64,000 nucleotides of DNA. It comes from Chelydra serpentina. Its lineage: Eukaryota; Chordata; Testudines; Chelydridae. The stretch's first letter is position 1. Each line of letters starts with the position of its first letter. The DNA lies in the NCBI GenBank assembly GCA_037349315.1, contig JBAIAC010000059.1, positions 4,676,001 to 4,740,000 on the forward strand, written 5' to 3'. A program made the translations under genes and the position numbers. Positions 1 to 13,020 of this stretch are shown one piece after another. The notes below the pieces were generated by a model, which was not told the origin of the DNA, ran no database searches, and saw only the letters and a program-made list of their open reading frames with translations.

Positions 1-1060
1 ACTATAAGGTAAATAGAAAACTGGCTAGATTGTCAGGCTCAATGGGTAGTGATCAATGGCTTGATTTCTAGTTGGCAGACGGTATCAAGCAGAGTGCCCG
101 GGGGGTCAGTCCTGGGGCCAGTTTTGTTTGACATCTTTATCAATGATCTGGATGATGGGATTAATTGCATCCTCAGCAAGTTTGCAGATGACACTAAACT
201 TGGGGGAGAGGTAAATGAGCTGGAGGGTAGGGATAGGGTCCAGAGTGACCTAGACAAATTGGAGGATTGGGCCAAAAGAAATCTGGTGAGGTTCAACAAG
301 GACAAGTGCAGAGTCTTGCACTTAGGAAGGAAGAATCCCATACACCACTACAGACTGGGGACCAATTGGCTAAGCAGCAGTTCTGCAGAAAAGGACCTGG
401 GGATTACGGTGGACGAGAAGCTGGATATGAGTCGGCAGTGTGCCCTCGTTGCCAAGAAGGCCAACAGCATATTGGGCTGTATTAGTAGGAGCATTGCCAG
501 CAGATCGAGGGAAGTGATTATTCCCCTCTATTTGGCACTAGTGAGGCCTCACCTGGAGTATTGTGTCCGGTTTTGGTCCCCCCCACTAAAGAAGGGATGT
601 GGACAAATTGGAGAGAGTCCAACGGCGGGCAACAAAAATGAGTAGGGGGCTGGGGCACATGACTTACAAGGAGAGGTTGAGGGAACTGGGGTTATTTAGT
701 CTGCAGAAGATAAGAATGAGGAGGGATTTGATAGCAGTCTTCAACTACCTGAAGGGGGGTTCCAAAGAGGATGGAGCTCAGCTGTTCTCAGGGGTGGCAG
801 ATGACAGAACAAGGAGCAATGGTCTCAAGTTGCAGTGTGGGAGGTCTAGGTTGGATATTAGGAAACACTTTCACTAGGAGGGTGGTGAAGCGCTGGCATG
901 GGTTACCTGGTGGAATCTCCATCCTTAGAGGTTTTTAAGGCCTGGCTTGACAAAGCCTTGGCTGGGATGATTTAGTTGGTGTTGGTCCTGCTTTGAGCAG
1001 GGGATTGGACTAGATGGCCTCCTGAGATCTCTTCCAACCCCAATATTCTTTGATTCTATA
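1..1060 (+). mobile_element. CR1 LINE, 3' part (window edge truncates it)
   Basis: The segment translates as the C-terminal half of a CR1 reverse transcriptase and runs into the CR1 3' untranslated region. It ends near 1060 in the family's short TGATTCTAT-type terminal repeat, following the conserved 'gatggcctcctgagatctcttcc' type tail. CR1 elements are non-LTR retrotransposons that are usually 5'-truncated at insertion. Here the 5' limit lies outside the window. This copy belongs to a different CR1 lineage from the copies near 18, 25-27 and 59-60 kb: the sequence around its FADD box differs. Confidence 0.93.
49..877 (+). pseudogene. CR1 reverse transcriptase, C-terminal fragment, frameshifted
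   Basis: The protein would be the CR1 ORF2 reverse transcriptase that copies the element's RNA at a nicked target. The reading frame from 49 contains the motif B-like VPGGSVLGP box and the catalytic FADDTKL box (motif C), followed by the thumb region with the LxLGRKNP and KDLGI blocks. At about 590-600 the frame shifts by one base, at 'aagaagggatgt', which looks like one extra G. The homologous reading then continues from 599 to 877 ([19 protein letters not shown] and ADDRTRSNG blocks). The N-terminal endonuclease and RT fingers are outside the window. The frameshift and later stop show that this is a dead copy. Confidence 0.88.
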
Positions 1061-3644
1061 TTCATTCGAATGAGATGTGAAAAAACTGCTGGATTTTGAA
1101 AGTACACTTTAAATATGGACTGGGTAAAGAGTAGTAGTTCTTTCACACTGGGTCATTTCTACTTTGTCAAACATTTTCTAGTTAGTTTTGAATATTCCAG
1201 GTAGCTACCCTAGTCGAAGCACTGGCAAGGTAGAACCAAGACTCCACCCAGTTGCACGTGGGGTGTGTGTGTGTGGGGGGAAATATGCCATCCTCTCAGA
1301 GACCGCTCTCCTCCCTACATAGCTACCTGCCATCTGGTTAGCCAGTGCTAGGGAGTAAAGGGAAATGTAACATATCCCTTTACTTCCTTGTACAGCCACC
1401 AAAATGGGCCACAACCTGGCCCAAAAGTAACAGCGCAGCCTTTTAATCCACATCATTTAGATTCTCATATGTACTTGAAAAAAAGATAGGTATGTAATGA
1501 TTTATCCCAATCATGTTTCATCTGTCTCAGATGTTTCAAGTAATGGGTAGGTCCGTGTGCCATGCACAGCAATGAGAATAATGTAAATGCTTGTAGACCG
1601 AGGTAGTAGATTCATGCCTCAAGTAGCAGAGATTACGGAACTTGAAAGGGGAGGTTCATTCAGTCATTGAAGTTGAAAGTGCACCTGAAGATGTTTGTTT
1701 TCTTCCCATAAGCTTCCTATGCCAAGAAATAAGTGCAACAGACACTAGGGTTAGAAAACATTGGCACTATTTGTAACTGGATCACTGCAGTAATGCCCTG
1801 GAGTATTATGCCTCCATTACTCCTCATACAGGGCACTATCTTCAGCGAAGCAGTTGAAGCAGTAACACATACTGAATGTGGGCCAAGGTTGAGTAAATGA
1901 TACTTCCCCTGGGTGCCCTTATTTGGGTATTAAGCAATCAATCTGCAAGGGCTGTACGGCCAGCGAAGAGAGAGGCTCTTTGTTCAGAAGAGCAGGTGTA
2001 AATGCAGAAATAGAGAAATGTCTTTGTAGGAAGAGAGGATGCTACAAAAGGCGGATTCCAAGAGCAAACTCAGTTATAATTAGATTTATTACTGAAGCTC
2101 TTCAGAAAGTTTGAGGCTCCCAACTGGAATATTGAATGCTATTTCTCATCTTCCAGGGAGAGGCTGCTTTTTGTTTAAATTCAGAAGCATAAGCCATGTA
2201 TTCCATATGATTACGTGCAGTGTGGAGAACCAGCAGTCAGTATAATAGCATGAGACAACACAGTTTTCCCCGTTAATTTTAATAAAATATATTCTTGCCA
2301 CTGCTGCTCTCATGCAGTCAGTCCCCCTTTTATCTAAAAATGGAGAGAAGCAGGGAGCAATACAGGCTGAGAATAAAGAACGGACTGTACTTGCGTGGCT
2401 CTGTAGCTGAAGAGCCCCGTGAAACTGAAAGACAAACATTGATAAAGGTGATATTTTTAGCTCAAGTTGACACTGTAATTAAGCATACTTTATTGCTGAT
2501 GATTTACAATAAAGGCTTCTGGTAACTTGATGATAATTACAATTAAATATTTAATACCCTAGAGATGTACTACCAACTTCTCAAGAGACAAAGTAAACAA
2601 ACATAGACTTTCTGTCCTCTGAAGACATTCATAGTGTAATGGGTGAAATAAATGATATGATATAATAAGAGTAATGAATAGCGCAAAGGATGCAGATCCA
2701 AGATTAGAGGGACCTGATAATTAATTTTTAAAACTACTCATGTTGTGAATTCTGTGCATGCTTTAAAAGAGGCTCTTCGGTCTTTGCTATGTTGTATGCC
2801 ACTCTGTAGATTATGATATGCAGGGGAATGTACACTGCATTTGAGTATGCAAAAGCCTTGTAATAATTTCTTGTTGTCTTACTGCTTTTTGTCTTAGCAC
2901 TGCATGCAAAGATTAATGCCATATTGGGCTGGCGTTAGATGTAATGCTTAGTACCTTCATGTGCATTTACCGGTTGTCTCCTAATATTTATTCAGGCTAT
3001 TGCAGTTTCCAAGTTCATTTTGTCCACAGTCTCCTCTCTTCATTTTACTCAGAAGAATATGGTTGAGTCTCTTGTTAAACATCTTCATTCAGTAAACCCT
3101 TACAGAAAACTGAATCATTCGGATTAACCCCCACAACTGTTGAGGGAAGTTAAAGGCTGCTCATTGGAATGGATTTGGCTGCTAATTTCATTATGACCCT
3201 ACATTGTCTTTGAAATAACCTTGGCAAGCGCGCTCTCTCTCTCTCTCTGTGTAGGCAATTTACTCTTTAATGGCTTCAAGATTTGGTGGGTATCAAGTCA
3301 CATGATCAAAAATTGTATTCCGAGTGTATACAAATGAGTGATATATTTTTTCCAACAGTCAATGATACTAGTTCAGATGGGTGAATAGGTGAAAATTCAT
3401 ATTCTGGAAAATTGTGATGCGTGTCGGACATTCTCCAGTACTATGTGGGTGCTTCACAGCTGACAATAGACTGAGTTCAGAGAAAGGCACCTTGCATTCT
3501 ATTCCGTGTTGCATAAAAGTGAATATAGATATATTGGTAGCAAGTTACGAACACAATGTACTAAATCAGTATTTGTCTGCTTGCTTGGACAAATTTGACC
3601 AACTAACACCCTAATTTAGCAAATCACTCAATCATGTGCTTAAC
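1061..3644. other. no recognisable gene or element
   Basis: AT-rich, unique-looking sequence. All open frames are short and show no protein family I recognise. The only structured feature I see is the CT microsatellite at 3233-3249. Confidence 0.5.
3233..3249. repeat. (CT)n microsatellite
   Basis: About eight uninterrupted CT dinucleotides in otherwise mixed sequence. Confidence 0.9.
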
Positions 3645-3850
3645 TTTAAGTTTTAAACATTTTGGTGTTTTTTTAAATAAAATTTAAAAATATTGAAACA
3701 AAGTGATTTTTTTTGGTTCAAAATAAAACATTTTGTTTCAAAAAGTCAAAACAAAATATTTTGATTTTGGGGGGACTATTTTAATGACTTTTTTTGGGGG
3801 GGTTGGGACAGTTTGACAAAACTGAAGCAAATTCATGAAACATTTGTGGT
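3645..3850. repeat. AT-rich interspersed repeat of the 'AAAATGTTTC' type
   Basis: Runs such as 'aaataaaacattttgtttc' and 'caaaacaaaatattttg' make a self-complementary AT-rich stretch. Similar texture recurs at 58380-58690 and 60790-60880. I infer one old MITE-like family, but the boundaries are not clear. Confidence 0.4.
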
Positions 3851-3874
3851 GCCAAACCTGCTATTTTTATATAT

Positions 3875-4496
3875 TGTGACAGACCCAGACAAGTGGGGTA
3901 CAGAAGTCTGATAGAAGGCAAATATACTGGCCATTGGAAGAATAGTTTTCTGTTCCCTGAATGACCAGAGCAGGGGCTGTACTAGAACAAGCAGGAACTT
4001 TCTGGAACCAATTTAAGGCAGGCAGGCTAATTAGGACACCTGGAGCCAATTAAGAAGAACCTGCTACAATCAATTAAGACAGGCAGGCTAATCAGGGCAC
4101 TTGGGTTTAAAAAGGAGCTCCCTTCAGTTTGTGGTGTTGCGTGCCAGGAGCTGGGAGCAAGAGGCACTAGGAGCTGAGAGTGAGAAGGCATACTGCTAGA
4201 AGATCCTGTGGTGAGGATAAAGAAGGTGTTGGGAGGAGTCCATGGGGAAGTAGCCCAGGGAGTTGTAGCTGTCGTGCAGTTGTTCCTGAAGGCACTCTAA
4301 ACAGCTGCAGTTCACAGGGCCCTGGGCTGGAACCCGGAGTAGAGGGCGGGCCCAGGTTCCCCCCAAACCTCCCAACTCCTGATCAGACACAGGAGGAATT
4401 TGACTGTGGGTTCTACCAGAGGGGAAGATCTCTGAGGCGATCAAAATCCGCCAATAAGCGCAGGACTCACCAAGGTAGAGGAGGAACTTTGTCACA
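3875..4496 (+). mobile_element. solo LTR (LTR retrotransposon), copy 1
   Basis: The element begins TGTGACAGAC and ends CTTTGTCACA, the TG...CA ends expected of an LTR. It is flanked by ATAT on both sides (3871-3874 and 4497-4500), a possible 4-bp target duplication, though low in complexity. It contains a TATA-like 'gggtttaaaaagga' near 4105. A poly(A)-signal-like 'ccaataagcgcag' occurs near 4450, about 40 bp before the 3' end. The second half is closely similar to 40111-40473. No internal retroviral or Gypsy coding region is attached, so this is a solo LTR left by recombination. Whether the parent is an endogenous retrovirus or a Gypsy element cannot be told from the LTR alone. Confidence 0.82.
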
Positions 4497-4539
4497 ATAT
4501 GTTTTGTACAAAAAACTTCACTGACCTTTCCTGCTAGGC

Positions 4540-4968
4540 TAATGAGGGAATGGCGAGAGAGCCTATTTTACAAGAGAAGATTAAAAAAACCTTGGCTTGT
4601 GAAGCCTAGCAAAATGAAGGCTGAGAAGTGGATATTTGTGCTCTCTATAAATCTATGTGCATGGGGGGGGGGGGGGGGTTAAGCACCAGGGAGGGCAAAG
4701 ATCTGTTTAAACTAAAGAACAGTGATGGCACAAGGACAAATGAATATAAACTGGCCATGAACACATTTAGGCTGGAAATTAGAAGAAGTTTCTAACCATC
4801 AGAGGAGTGAGGTTCTGGAGCAGCCTCCCAATAGATGTAGTGGGTACGAACAACCTGACTAGTTTTAAAATGGAATTTGAGCAATTTATTAATGGGATTA
4901 TATGATGGGGTGGCTTGCGATATCCGGGATCCAGACTCAATGACCCAGAAGATCCCTTCCAGTCCTCT
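4540..4968 (+). mobile_element. CR1 LINE 3' fragment
   Basis: Translation gives the C-terminal CR1 blocks (an 'RLKKPWLVKPSKM'-like start, then 'LAMNTFRLEIRRSF') followed by the CR1 3' tail 'gacccagaagatcccttccagtcct'. Stops and indels interrupt all frames. A 16-base G run at 4663-4678 lies inside it. Confidence 0.75.
4663..4678 (+). repeat. poly(G) run, 16 bases
   Basis: An uninterrupted G16 tract. It is both a candidate quadruplex-forming site and a typical place for sequencing-length error. Confidence 0.9.
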
Positions 4969-5976
4969 GTTCGTTTCCTGGGTTGGGACCTCAATCCAGA
5001 AAGATTCTGAATGCAATTCAGATATTGTTTTTTTAATACAACTGCAGGCCATGTGTGATCAGAGCACAGTTCACATTTGCTAAAAGTCAATCTTTTAGAC
5101 TTGAGTTAGTTCTTTCCTTTAATTTGGTCAACCTATTTTTTTAAAATCACCTGCTGTTTAATGATTAATGAGGCAGCCTATTTTGGTAATCTTTGAGATG
5201 AACCAAAATTGTTTTTCATTTTTAATTTAAAAGCAGCTCACTGGAGAAGAACAGTTCCTCCCAGAGTATTTAAATGTTTGACTCTTTCAGACAGAAAGAG
5301 GGAATAAATGAGGGAAATGTCCTCAAGTTTTCACATACAAATCCATTTATTTATCTTCATTATAAGTTAATTATCTAGTCTTTTTTAATTATAAATGTAC
5401 ATATATTTACATACATCACTGTAGTAGCTCAGTAACTCCCCAAACTGTTTTAAGAATAACAATAATCAAAATGTTCTCTGCCTCCAGAAGTAACTTCAAA
5501 GGTAGCAGATTGCCGCTTCCCTCCCCCATCTCCTGACACACACCGCCCATACTCCCTTCCCAAATAATTCATCTTATCCTGAAGCTTGTAAAATACTTTC
5601 TTGTATGCTGCTGAATTGACCAAGGATAATATCCATCCTTACAGCTTATTAATGTGAGACTGCAAGCTACTGATACTACAGGACAAAGGATGCCAGCATG
5701 TAATGTCATGGGGCCAAATTCTTCAGTCCTTACGAGGGCCAAACACCCAGTGACCACAGTGAATGTTTTGCCTGTGTGAAGAGTGTAGGGTTTAGACATT
5801 GGACTGTAAACTATGTAGAGAACATTTAACTGTATTTGTAAACCACAATTTACAGTTAGTGTGGTATATACATAATTAGTATAATACTTGCAGCATATTG
5901 TCAGTAAACATGTGCACAGAAGAGGCTACGCACTGAACTGGAAATTTATGAACAAAGATACATCATACTAAATGTT
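4969..5976. other. no recognisable gene or element
   Basis: AT-rich sequence with no supported ORF, RNA gene or terminal-repeat structure. Confidence 0.5.
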
Positions 5977-6251
5977 GAATCATAGAAACGTAGGGCTGGG
6001 CTAGATGAAACATCATCTAGTTCACCCCCCTATGCTGAGACAGGACCAAGTATACCTGTCAGGTGTTTTTCTAAGCTGTTTGCAAAAACCTTCAGTGATG
6101 GGGATTCCATAACCTCCTTTGGTAACCTATTCCAGAAGATCAGATTCCTGAAGCTCCTCCCATTTTTATCCTCGCTATCGTCATTTAGAGTATTTCTCCC
6201 ATCAAAACCTGTTATCCTATTAAAGGGGAGCTGTGACATTTTGGGGATCAT
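5977..6251 (-). mobile_element. CR1 LINE 3' end, minus strand
   Basis: The plus strand reads 'catagaaacgtagggctggg...catctagttcaccccc', the reverse complement of a CR1 3' tail. On the minus strand the terminal coding part is readable, including 'FWNRLPKEVMESPSLKVF'. Only the last few dozen codons and the 3' UTR remain. Confidence 0.85.
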
Positions 6252-8739
6252 CCAGGCCAGTAATGGGTTCTGTCACTCACTAGCGGCCCACTGTTTACTA
6301 TCATGAATAGTTTCACTGAAGCCAGATGTATTGCTCATGGTAACAAGCACTAGTTCTGGTTTGCAGGATTAGTCCTTTAAACACTGCAATGAGACTCCTT
6401 TGAAAGTAGATTTAAAAGTGGAGACATCCAGGTTTCCAACTCTAGGGGAAAAAACAACTAAAACATCAGACACTCCATTTAAAACTTTGAACAAAGTAAG
6501 GATCATGTCTTTGATCCACATACTGATCTTCCGCTAATACTAATAGATTCTGTGTGTGTGGATTGAGGGCAGCATAGGGCCTTTATGATAGGAAACATCT
6601 AATGTCTCTTTAGAGACATTTCCATTGCTCTTGCTCTGATTTAAAAAATAACCGTGTTATCCTGGTCAGGCATTTATGTTTCCAAACAACTACTACCCTT
6701 CCTTCACCAAATTAATCTTAAAGGACAAACAGGAGAATTCCTGCTTCATTTAGTCATTGCATCTCAGTATATAAATAAAAATGATAGGCCAAATTATTCC
6801 CTGTTGTAATTCTAGTGGACTTCAGTGAGTTATATCAGGGACTGATTCATCCCAATATGTTCTATTTTAGTTTGAACATTGTATTTAGCCGAAGTACACA
6901 TCAAGAAGATAACCATAATTAAAAATGAGAACATCAAAAAGCTTTTGAAATTTTTAAAACCTAATTAAACATTTAGAAATGCAGTATAGAAACAAGGCTA
7001 CAAAAGACAAATTTGATTGTTTCTGCTGCTTGATGGAACATTTTAAAGCTTGTGTAACTGAATGACTAATGAATTATTTGTAAATACAACAAAAGAAACA
7101 AAGGAACTATATACTCAATGTTCCATATTTTGTTAAATGGCCCGTCTCTCTGGGGGGAAAAAGATTGTGCCAATACATTTTAGTGGGCAGTGCAGTGTGA
7201 AGGACAATTTATACACCATCCTGCTCTGAGTACTGAAGAATTAAAGCAAAACTGAGGATTGGAAAATAACTGCAGTTGTACAGCAAAGGTGCAGACTTCT
7301 ACTACAGACCTTAGTTCTTTTCAAAACAACCACTTATAAAGAGAATGGGAGAACTAACAAGAATAGTGGAATTTTGCACCAAATAATCCTTATAACCAAG
7401 CTTCTCACCAACATAATACACTTGCCCCCAAGGAAGATCAGATCTGCACCATGAGGTATGACGCCATCAGGAGCTTTGTGGGCTGAGTGGCAGCCTCAGG
7501 ACCTCTCCCTTCTGTATCTTGGCTTCACGGGATTGATTTCTCTTCCCTCCAGCTGCTTGGCACAACCAATAGGATCAGACCACCATTATATTCACCCATT
7601 TCTCTGTGCCTTTGTTTCATCTGATGTATTGCCTCTATTGATCTGATTGGCTTTCATTCATTGACTGATTGTTGGCCTGCTTAACTGCCATCTTACTTGT
7701 GATTGCATCTTAACCAGCTCTTACCTCCATGCTATCAACGTTGTTTTGCTGGCTGTTAATCACTGGCCACCTGCTCCCTTTCATTTTCCAATTCCACCTT
7801 TCCATTTCATTATTTCTCCATCTCCTCTCCCCTCCCTCTTCCTCCACTCTCCCTCTGTACTCGCTATTTCCCTGTTCAGGCTGCCACCTTAACTATTGTA
7901 CCCTTACTCTCCTGCCTTTAATAGCGCATTCCTCCACCCCTTAGTAGCAGCAATTACTTCCCATGTCTCTTCCCCACTCCCTCTGTCCCATCTCCAACAC
8001 ACACAGAGACTCATATTCCATAGATAGCTCTCCAACAAACTGATTGCCGTTCATGCTATCTCTTACTCGCCCCTCCCCTTAAAACCTGAGTTTCCACCTC
8101 TATCATTGACCTTTCCTGTATGATAGTATCTCCTCCTCCCTTGGCAACACTGGTCTGATGCTTCGCCTGCTACTTCTGATCCTTGCCCTCCCATTTCTTC
8201 AGCTCCTTTGAAGCATACTTCTTTGCCTCTTCTCTTCCATCTCTCTCCTTCATCTGGATTCCTCTTCCATCTTCCTCTCTAAATTTGACTCCTGGCTGTC
8301 CCTCTTTCTCTCCTCCACTTTCCACACCTTGTATCCTGGGTGACATGAAACTCCTTGGTCAGGACTTTTCTATTCCCACTGTTTCCTGCTCCTCTTCCTT
8401 ACCTCCTGATGTGACCTTTGGTTCTGGATTGACTCCACCACACACAATGCCAGGTTATGCCCTAGGTCTAGTTTTTATCTGGTCTTTCTGATCTCTCCCA
8501 TGCTGAATTCTCTCCCTCCAGTTATCACCTCACCACTATCAGCACTGTTTGCTTCCCTTGGCACCTCTCCCATCTTGTACTGCTTCTGTGATCTTCAAAC
8601 CACCAACTAGTCTGATGCTCTGCCCACTTCAAACCCTTGTTTGCTTACCTCCACCCCAGTAACTTACCTAAAAGATGTATATTTTGAAAAGAAGTCCATA
8701 ATGAATCATGGAACTAACTCAACATGCCCCTAACTCAGA
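6252..8739. other. unannotated DNA with a long pyrimidine-rich tract (about 7680-8690)
   Basis: 6252-7440 is AT-rich and featureless. About 7680-8690 is strongly C+T biased on the plus strand (clusters of ctcctcctc, cttcc and tctcc). This bias leaves several plus-strand frames open, but their translations are Ser/Pro/Leu/Phe-rich low complexity with no family resemblance. I see no gene. Confidence 0.5.
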
Positions 8740-8968
8740 AGGGAGACAGTGTGGCCTAGAGAATAGAACACTGGACTGGGGTCATGAAACATGGTTCTAT
8801 TCCTGGCTGTGCTGCTTGCTTGCTGGGTGACATTTGACAATCACCTCACCCCTCTATACCTCAGTTTCCCCATCTGCAAAATGGAACTAATACTGACCTT
8901 TGTAAATTGCGCTGAGATCTACTGATAAAAAATGCTATATGAGATTGTGTATTATTAATAATAATTAA
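8740..8968 (+). mobile_element. MIR-type SINE, well preserved
   Basis: A tRNA-like head ('agtgtggcctagagaatag', then 'ggttctattcctggctgtg') is followed by the MIR core signature 'cctcagtttccccatctgc' and 'aaaatgg'. The tail has a GCGCTGAGATCT-type block ending in a (TAATAAT)-rich stretch. Amniote MIR SINEs are ancient tRNA-derived elements mobilised by L2-type LINEs. This copy is close to full length. Confidence 0.85.
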
Positions 8969-11900
8969 TAATCCTTTTTAGTGAACGGCCCAGTCTTTCA
9001 TGCCTGTCACCCCTTACACATGAGAGAATGAGATACATTTTTTCCATCAGCTCTTTCTCTTGCCATCCAGCACCATACTCACTCCCATTACTAGTGTGTT
9101 CAAAACAAGAAGGCATATTTCTTAGTGCTTTCATTTGATAAATTTGCAAGAAGCAAGAAAAATCAGTCCGGTATGGAAGTGTGATGGAGCTGCAAAATCT
9201 CTGCAGCCACATATGTTCGGTGAGGTTGGCACTGCACATATTTGCCACAGTTGGAAGCTATTTGAACCAACAACCCACAAAACCAAAGAATATTTAATGA
9301 GGTATCTGAATATCTTTACCATTATCCAGAGATACGCTTCATTTAGTTTCTGTGATGACAGCACTGCTCATATTTTTATAAGTGGCTGCCACGAGAGTGT
9401 CTCCCTTAGCCTGTAATAAACACGGTGATTAAAATCCTGGCCGTATTGAACTCAACAGCAAACCTCCGCCTGACTTCAATTCCACCCTAAGTATCAGGTC
9501 TGTGTGTGTGTACAGTCAGCCCCCTGGGGAGAGAATGAGTGAGTCATCCACATGTCATAGATCTGTAGTCAAGTTGCTTAGTGCACTATGGGAAGGTGCT
9601 CAGATACTGTGGTGATGAGGGCAGTGTAGGAACCCATATAGAATAGAATGGGAACTGAGGAATATATTCATGTGTTTTTTCCCTTTAAACAAAAATGCAT
9701 TAATTGCCACAACCAACGGAGGAATCAGCACCACTGAAGGCAAGAAGTTTGGAATGCGAAGACGGAAGTAGAAACACAGATTCCCTCACATTTTACCATG
9801 TTTGTCCAAAGTAATAGATTCCATTTACTCTGAAAACATGTTACTCGTACAGCCTTACTTGCAGCTAATTTTGAGTGTGACCGACACAAATTGAGGTTTA
9901 GATCAGAAGCCGCAGCCAGACTGAACACAGGAAGAATAAACTGCCGTCACTTACAGGTTAAGAACATCCATTTTAACAACACAGGCAAAATTCTGCCCTA
10001 GATTGCTCCTGCACAACCCCTCTGAAGTCAGCCTGGCCCCACAGCTGAACACCACGCTGCTCAATGCTGCTTGCTGGAAAGTTGCTTTTGAACTAGCCTC
10101 CAAAGAGCTTTCTAAGTTTCATTTGATTTGTGAGGCACCATATGAATTTTTCCTTTAAAAAAATATATTATTTTTTCATTACATACTGTGTAAGTCGTTT
10201 TTCTCTGATAAAACCTGCTCTGTAATAACCTTGCTTTTCTGGTCCTTGGTTATATCACATATCATCAAATTATAAATCCTTCTTTGCTTTGTAAGGAACA
10301 ATAGAAATCTCTCCTTTTTAGCAGTCCTCCCAGGAAGAGAAACACGAATGTATTTATCAGTTTTGCTGCCTAATCAGTGCCAATTGTGAAGAAAGAAAGA
10401 AAGAAAGAAATGAGTTTTTCCTTATTAAGAAACTATATCAAACTCATAGGCTGTAATTTTAATTGGGATTGAATACATTCATTTTTAATATTCCTTACAT
10501 GTTTTATAGTCCTTACAGTGGTGGTGGCTGCATACATCATTCACCAATTTCCCTTCGAATGCCACAAAATAGTATGAGGTAACTCTATTGGAAACAATGT
10601 GGTGTAACCTTTTAATAACGTCACAAGAGATCCTCTTCATAACACTGTCAATAATTTACTCTCAGTACGTTATCTACTCTATATCTTTCACACTACTCGT
10701 CTCTGAAAATGGCATGCAAATCGTGTTTTGGTGTCTTTGGGTTATAAAAATGTAAAAACGCCTTAAAAATTATGAACATTTACTTAACTAATAGAGCAGT
10801 TCTGGTTTATTGGGTAGCTAATGTTTCTTTCTCTCACTTAAATGGTGCCTTAGGGCATATTTTCCCTAAGGAATGGAATACATCTAATAGGTAAAAACAT
10901 ACTTATTTTAAGGAAATATTCTGACTACAGTAGAAGGGCATCAGAAACTAAATCATCACATGTGATCCAGAATTCAGATTTCAAAGAAGTGTTTTAAACA
11001 AAGGGTTATGTTAGCTGTAATGTGGAAGTATGGATCTAGTCGGTGCTTCCATACTCCAAATAGCACTTTATAATGGAGCTGTACCATTTTGACATTGGAT
11101 AACAGGAGGGCCAGAAGGGGGCAGTGTTTGTAAACAATGAGTCTAATCTTGTGGTCCTCACATAGGCAGAATTCTCATTGTGGTCTATTGGAGTTAGGCC
11201 TTAATAAGGATCACAGGGCCAGACTCAAGGGGGTTTTCGGTCAAGACGTCAGCATTACTGACCTGTTATTAATGCTGATTTCCTAATTGTAGATCGAGGG
11301 ATTACTTATGTCAATGCATACCAGTCTATGTAAGGGGTTCACCTTATACAATTCAGACACTGAAATAAAGACTAGATCAGGTCAAAAACATTATTCTAAT
11401 TCATAGATGTGATAACTGCCATGGAGCAGCCTCCTGAAATGTGGCTCTAACAGGCATATTATTTCCCCTATTTGCACACTCAGGAAATTACAATATTGTT
11501 GGTAGATAAGCTGAAAAGACAAACTATAGAGATGAATTTATAAAGCAATCCAATGTTAAGGCTGCAAAGTCAAGCTTGCAGAAGTTCGAGAATGCCCAGA
11601 ATTAAGTTTGCCCACCTTAATTCAGCCCTCTTGTGTGTATGCATTACGATAGTCTTTAATTACATGATGCATTTAATTTTGCAGCATCCTTGCAACATTT
11701 ATTGCACAGGATGGATGGTGAATGAGGTTGCAAGAAGAGAAAGGATGTATATTGTCACAAGAATGTTTTCTTGTTTTTCAGGCACTGGGCTGGGCCACAG
11801 GAAATAGGGTTGTTTTTTTATTTGGTTGTGGTCAAGATTCTATTATAATGCATAAACACCCGGGGGCTGAATGAAAGTTGCATGGGCTGCCTTATATTTG

Positions 11901-12479
11901 CATAACTGTGCAGCCTTAACATTCTTATAATAGAGGTTTTGCATGTCGTATATTATATGAGTGAATAGGCACAGCTATAAATATATAAATAATGCATACA
12001 TATATATTGTTTATTATTATAGGCAGAGCTGGTAGCACTGCCTACTAATAAAGTTGTCCATTTCCCCTTATAAGTGCCTGTTTTAAGTTATTGATAACTT
12101 TGCCAAACTATAGTCATATGGGCTGAAATTTACCATCCTCGGTGTCTGCCGCACGCTGAATTGTTCAGGAAAATTTCACTCCAAATGGTTTGGCTGTTTC
12201 TCAGAATGATGGAGAAATAACTGTGTTGGTTTTGCTCATATTAAAAAAAATCCAGCAATAATTTCACTGAAAAGCTCTAGTGACACCATCATATTTGGCA
12301 GCTGTGTAGCCTTTTTGTCAGGGATGTGCCTTTGAAAAAACACAGTTCATATATGTGCAGCAGAGACTTGTTAGATTTTAGTAGCTAACCTCCATGAAGG
12401 TTCCATCTTCACTGGTCATGCTCTAGCATGGGGCTGCGCAGGACTTTCCCTGCAATTGCAGCTCTAGTTTGCTGTGGGT
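8969..12479. other. unannotated AT-rich DNA
   Basis: No gene, RNA or transposon with clear ends was recognised. It contains a short GAAA microsatellite (10389-10410) and AT-repeat stretches near 11980-12020. Confidence 0.5.
10389..10410. repeat. (GAAA)n microsatellite
   Basis: About five tandem GAAA units. Confidence 0.9.
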
Positions 12480-12679
12480 TGTGAGGAGTCCGGGGAACTG
12501 AATGGAGAAGGGAGCCTGTCTTGCTTGTGTTCAGAATGGCCCTCCTGCTGGGCCCAGGCAGCCTGGAGGAGGAAGCTACCCGATTCAAAATGCAGAGAGG
12601 ACAAGAGCTGGATTTGAAGAAGATCGCGTGGAGGGGAGCAGATTGGGATTGGATGCTGGCAAGGGAGGATCAGGGAAGG

Positions 12680-12912
12680 GACTAGCTGGGCAAGGATACT
12701 GGGAATGGGTCTCGGGAGCAACAGGTGGAGACATGGTCTGGGACTGATAAGGAGACTGGTATTGGCTGGGCAAGAATACTGGGAAAGGGAGACTGAGATC
12801 GGGTGAGGAGCTAGGGAGGGACTGAGAATGGCTGGGCAAGGAGACTAGGATAGATAACTGGTGGGAAGAGGGGAGAAAGATTTGGCACTATCTGGGCAAA
12901 GAGACTGGGAAA
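12680..12912 (+). repeat. degenerate G-rich minisatellite
   Basis: A motif close to 'ctgggcaaggagactggga' recurs at about 12685, 12763, 12827 and 12887, giving an imperfect spacing of 60-78 bp. The intervening sequence is purine-rich (gggactg, gagactg). This explains the several long open frames on both strands here, none of which looks like a gene. Confidence 0.65.
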
Positions 12913-12914
12913 AG

Positions 12915-13020
12915 GAGCTGTAAAATGGGGTAGAACACCCCCTCACTCACAGGGTGGTTGTGAAGATAAATTAACGTGTGTGAAGCACTCAGAGAAAATA
13001 TTAATGAGCACCAAAGAAAA
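12915..13020 (+). mobile_element. MIR-type SINE 3' fragment
   Basis: The stretch 'gtaaaatggggtagaa...cagggtggttgtgaagataaa' followed by 'tgtgaagcactcagag' matches the 3' half of the MIR core as I know it. The tRNA-like head is missing or too diverged to see. Confidence 0.7.

Noticed and set aside
4663..4678. G16 run as a functional quadruplex element
   Set aside because: It sits in a dead CR1 fragment. Homopolymers of this length are prone to assembly error, so it is listed only as a repeat.
8183..8491. 102-codon Ser/Pro-rich frame
   Set aside because: It is a product of the pyrimidine-rich tract. No start context or homologous blocks.
12464..12839. Overlapping frames on both strands near 12.5-12.8 kb
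   Set aside because: They are explained by the G-rich minisatellite composition.
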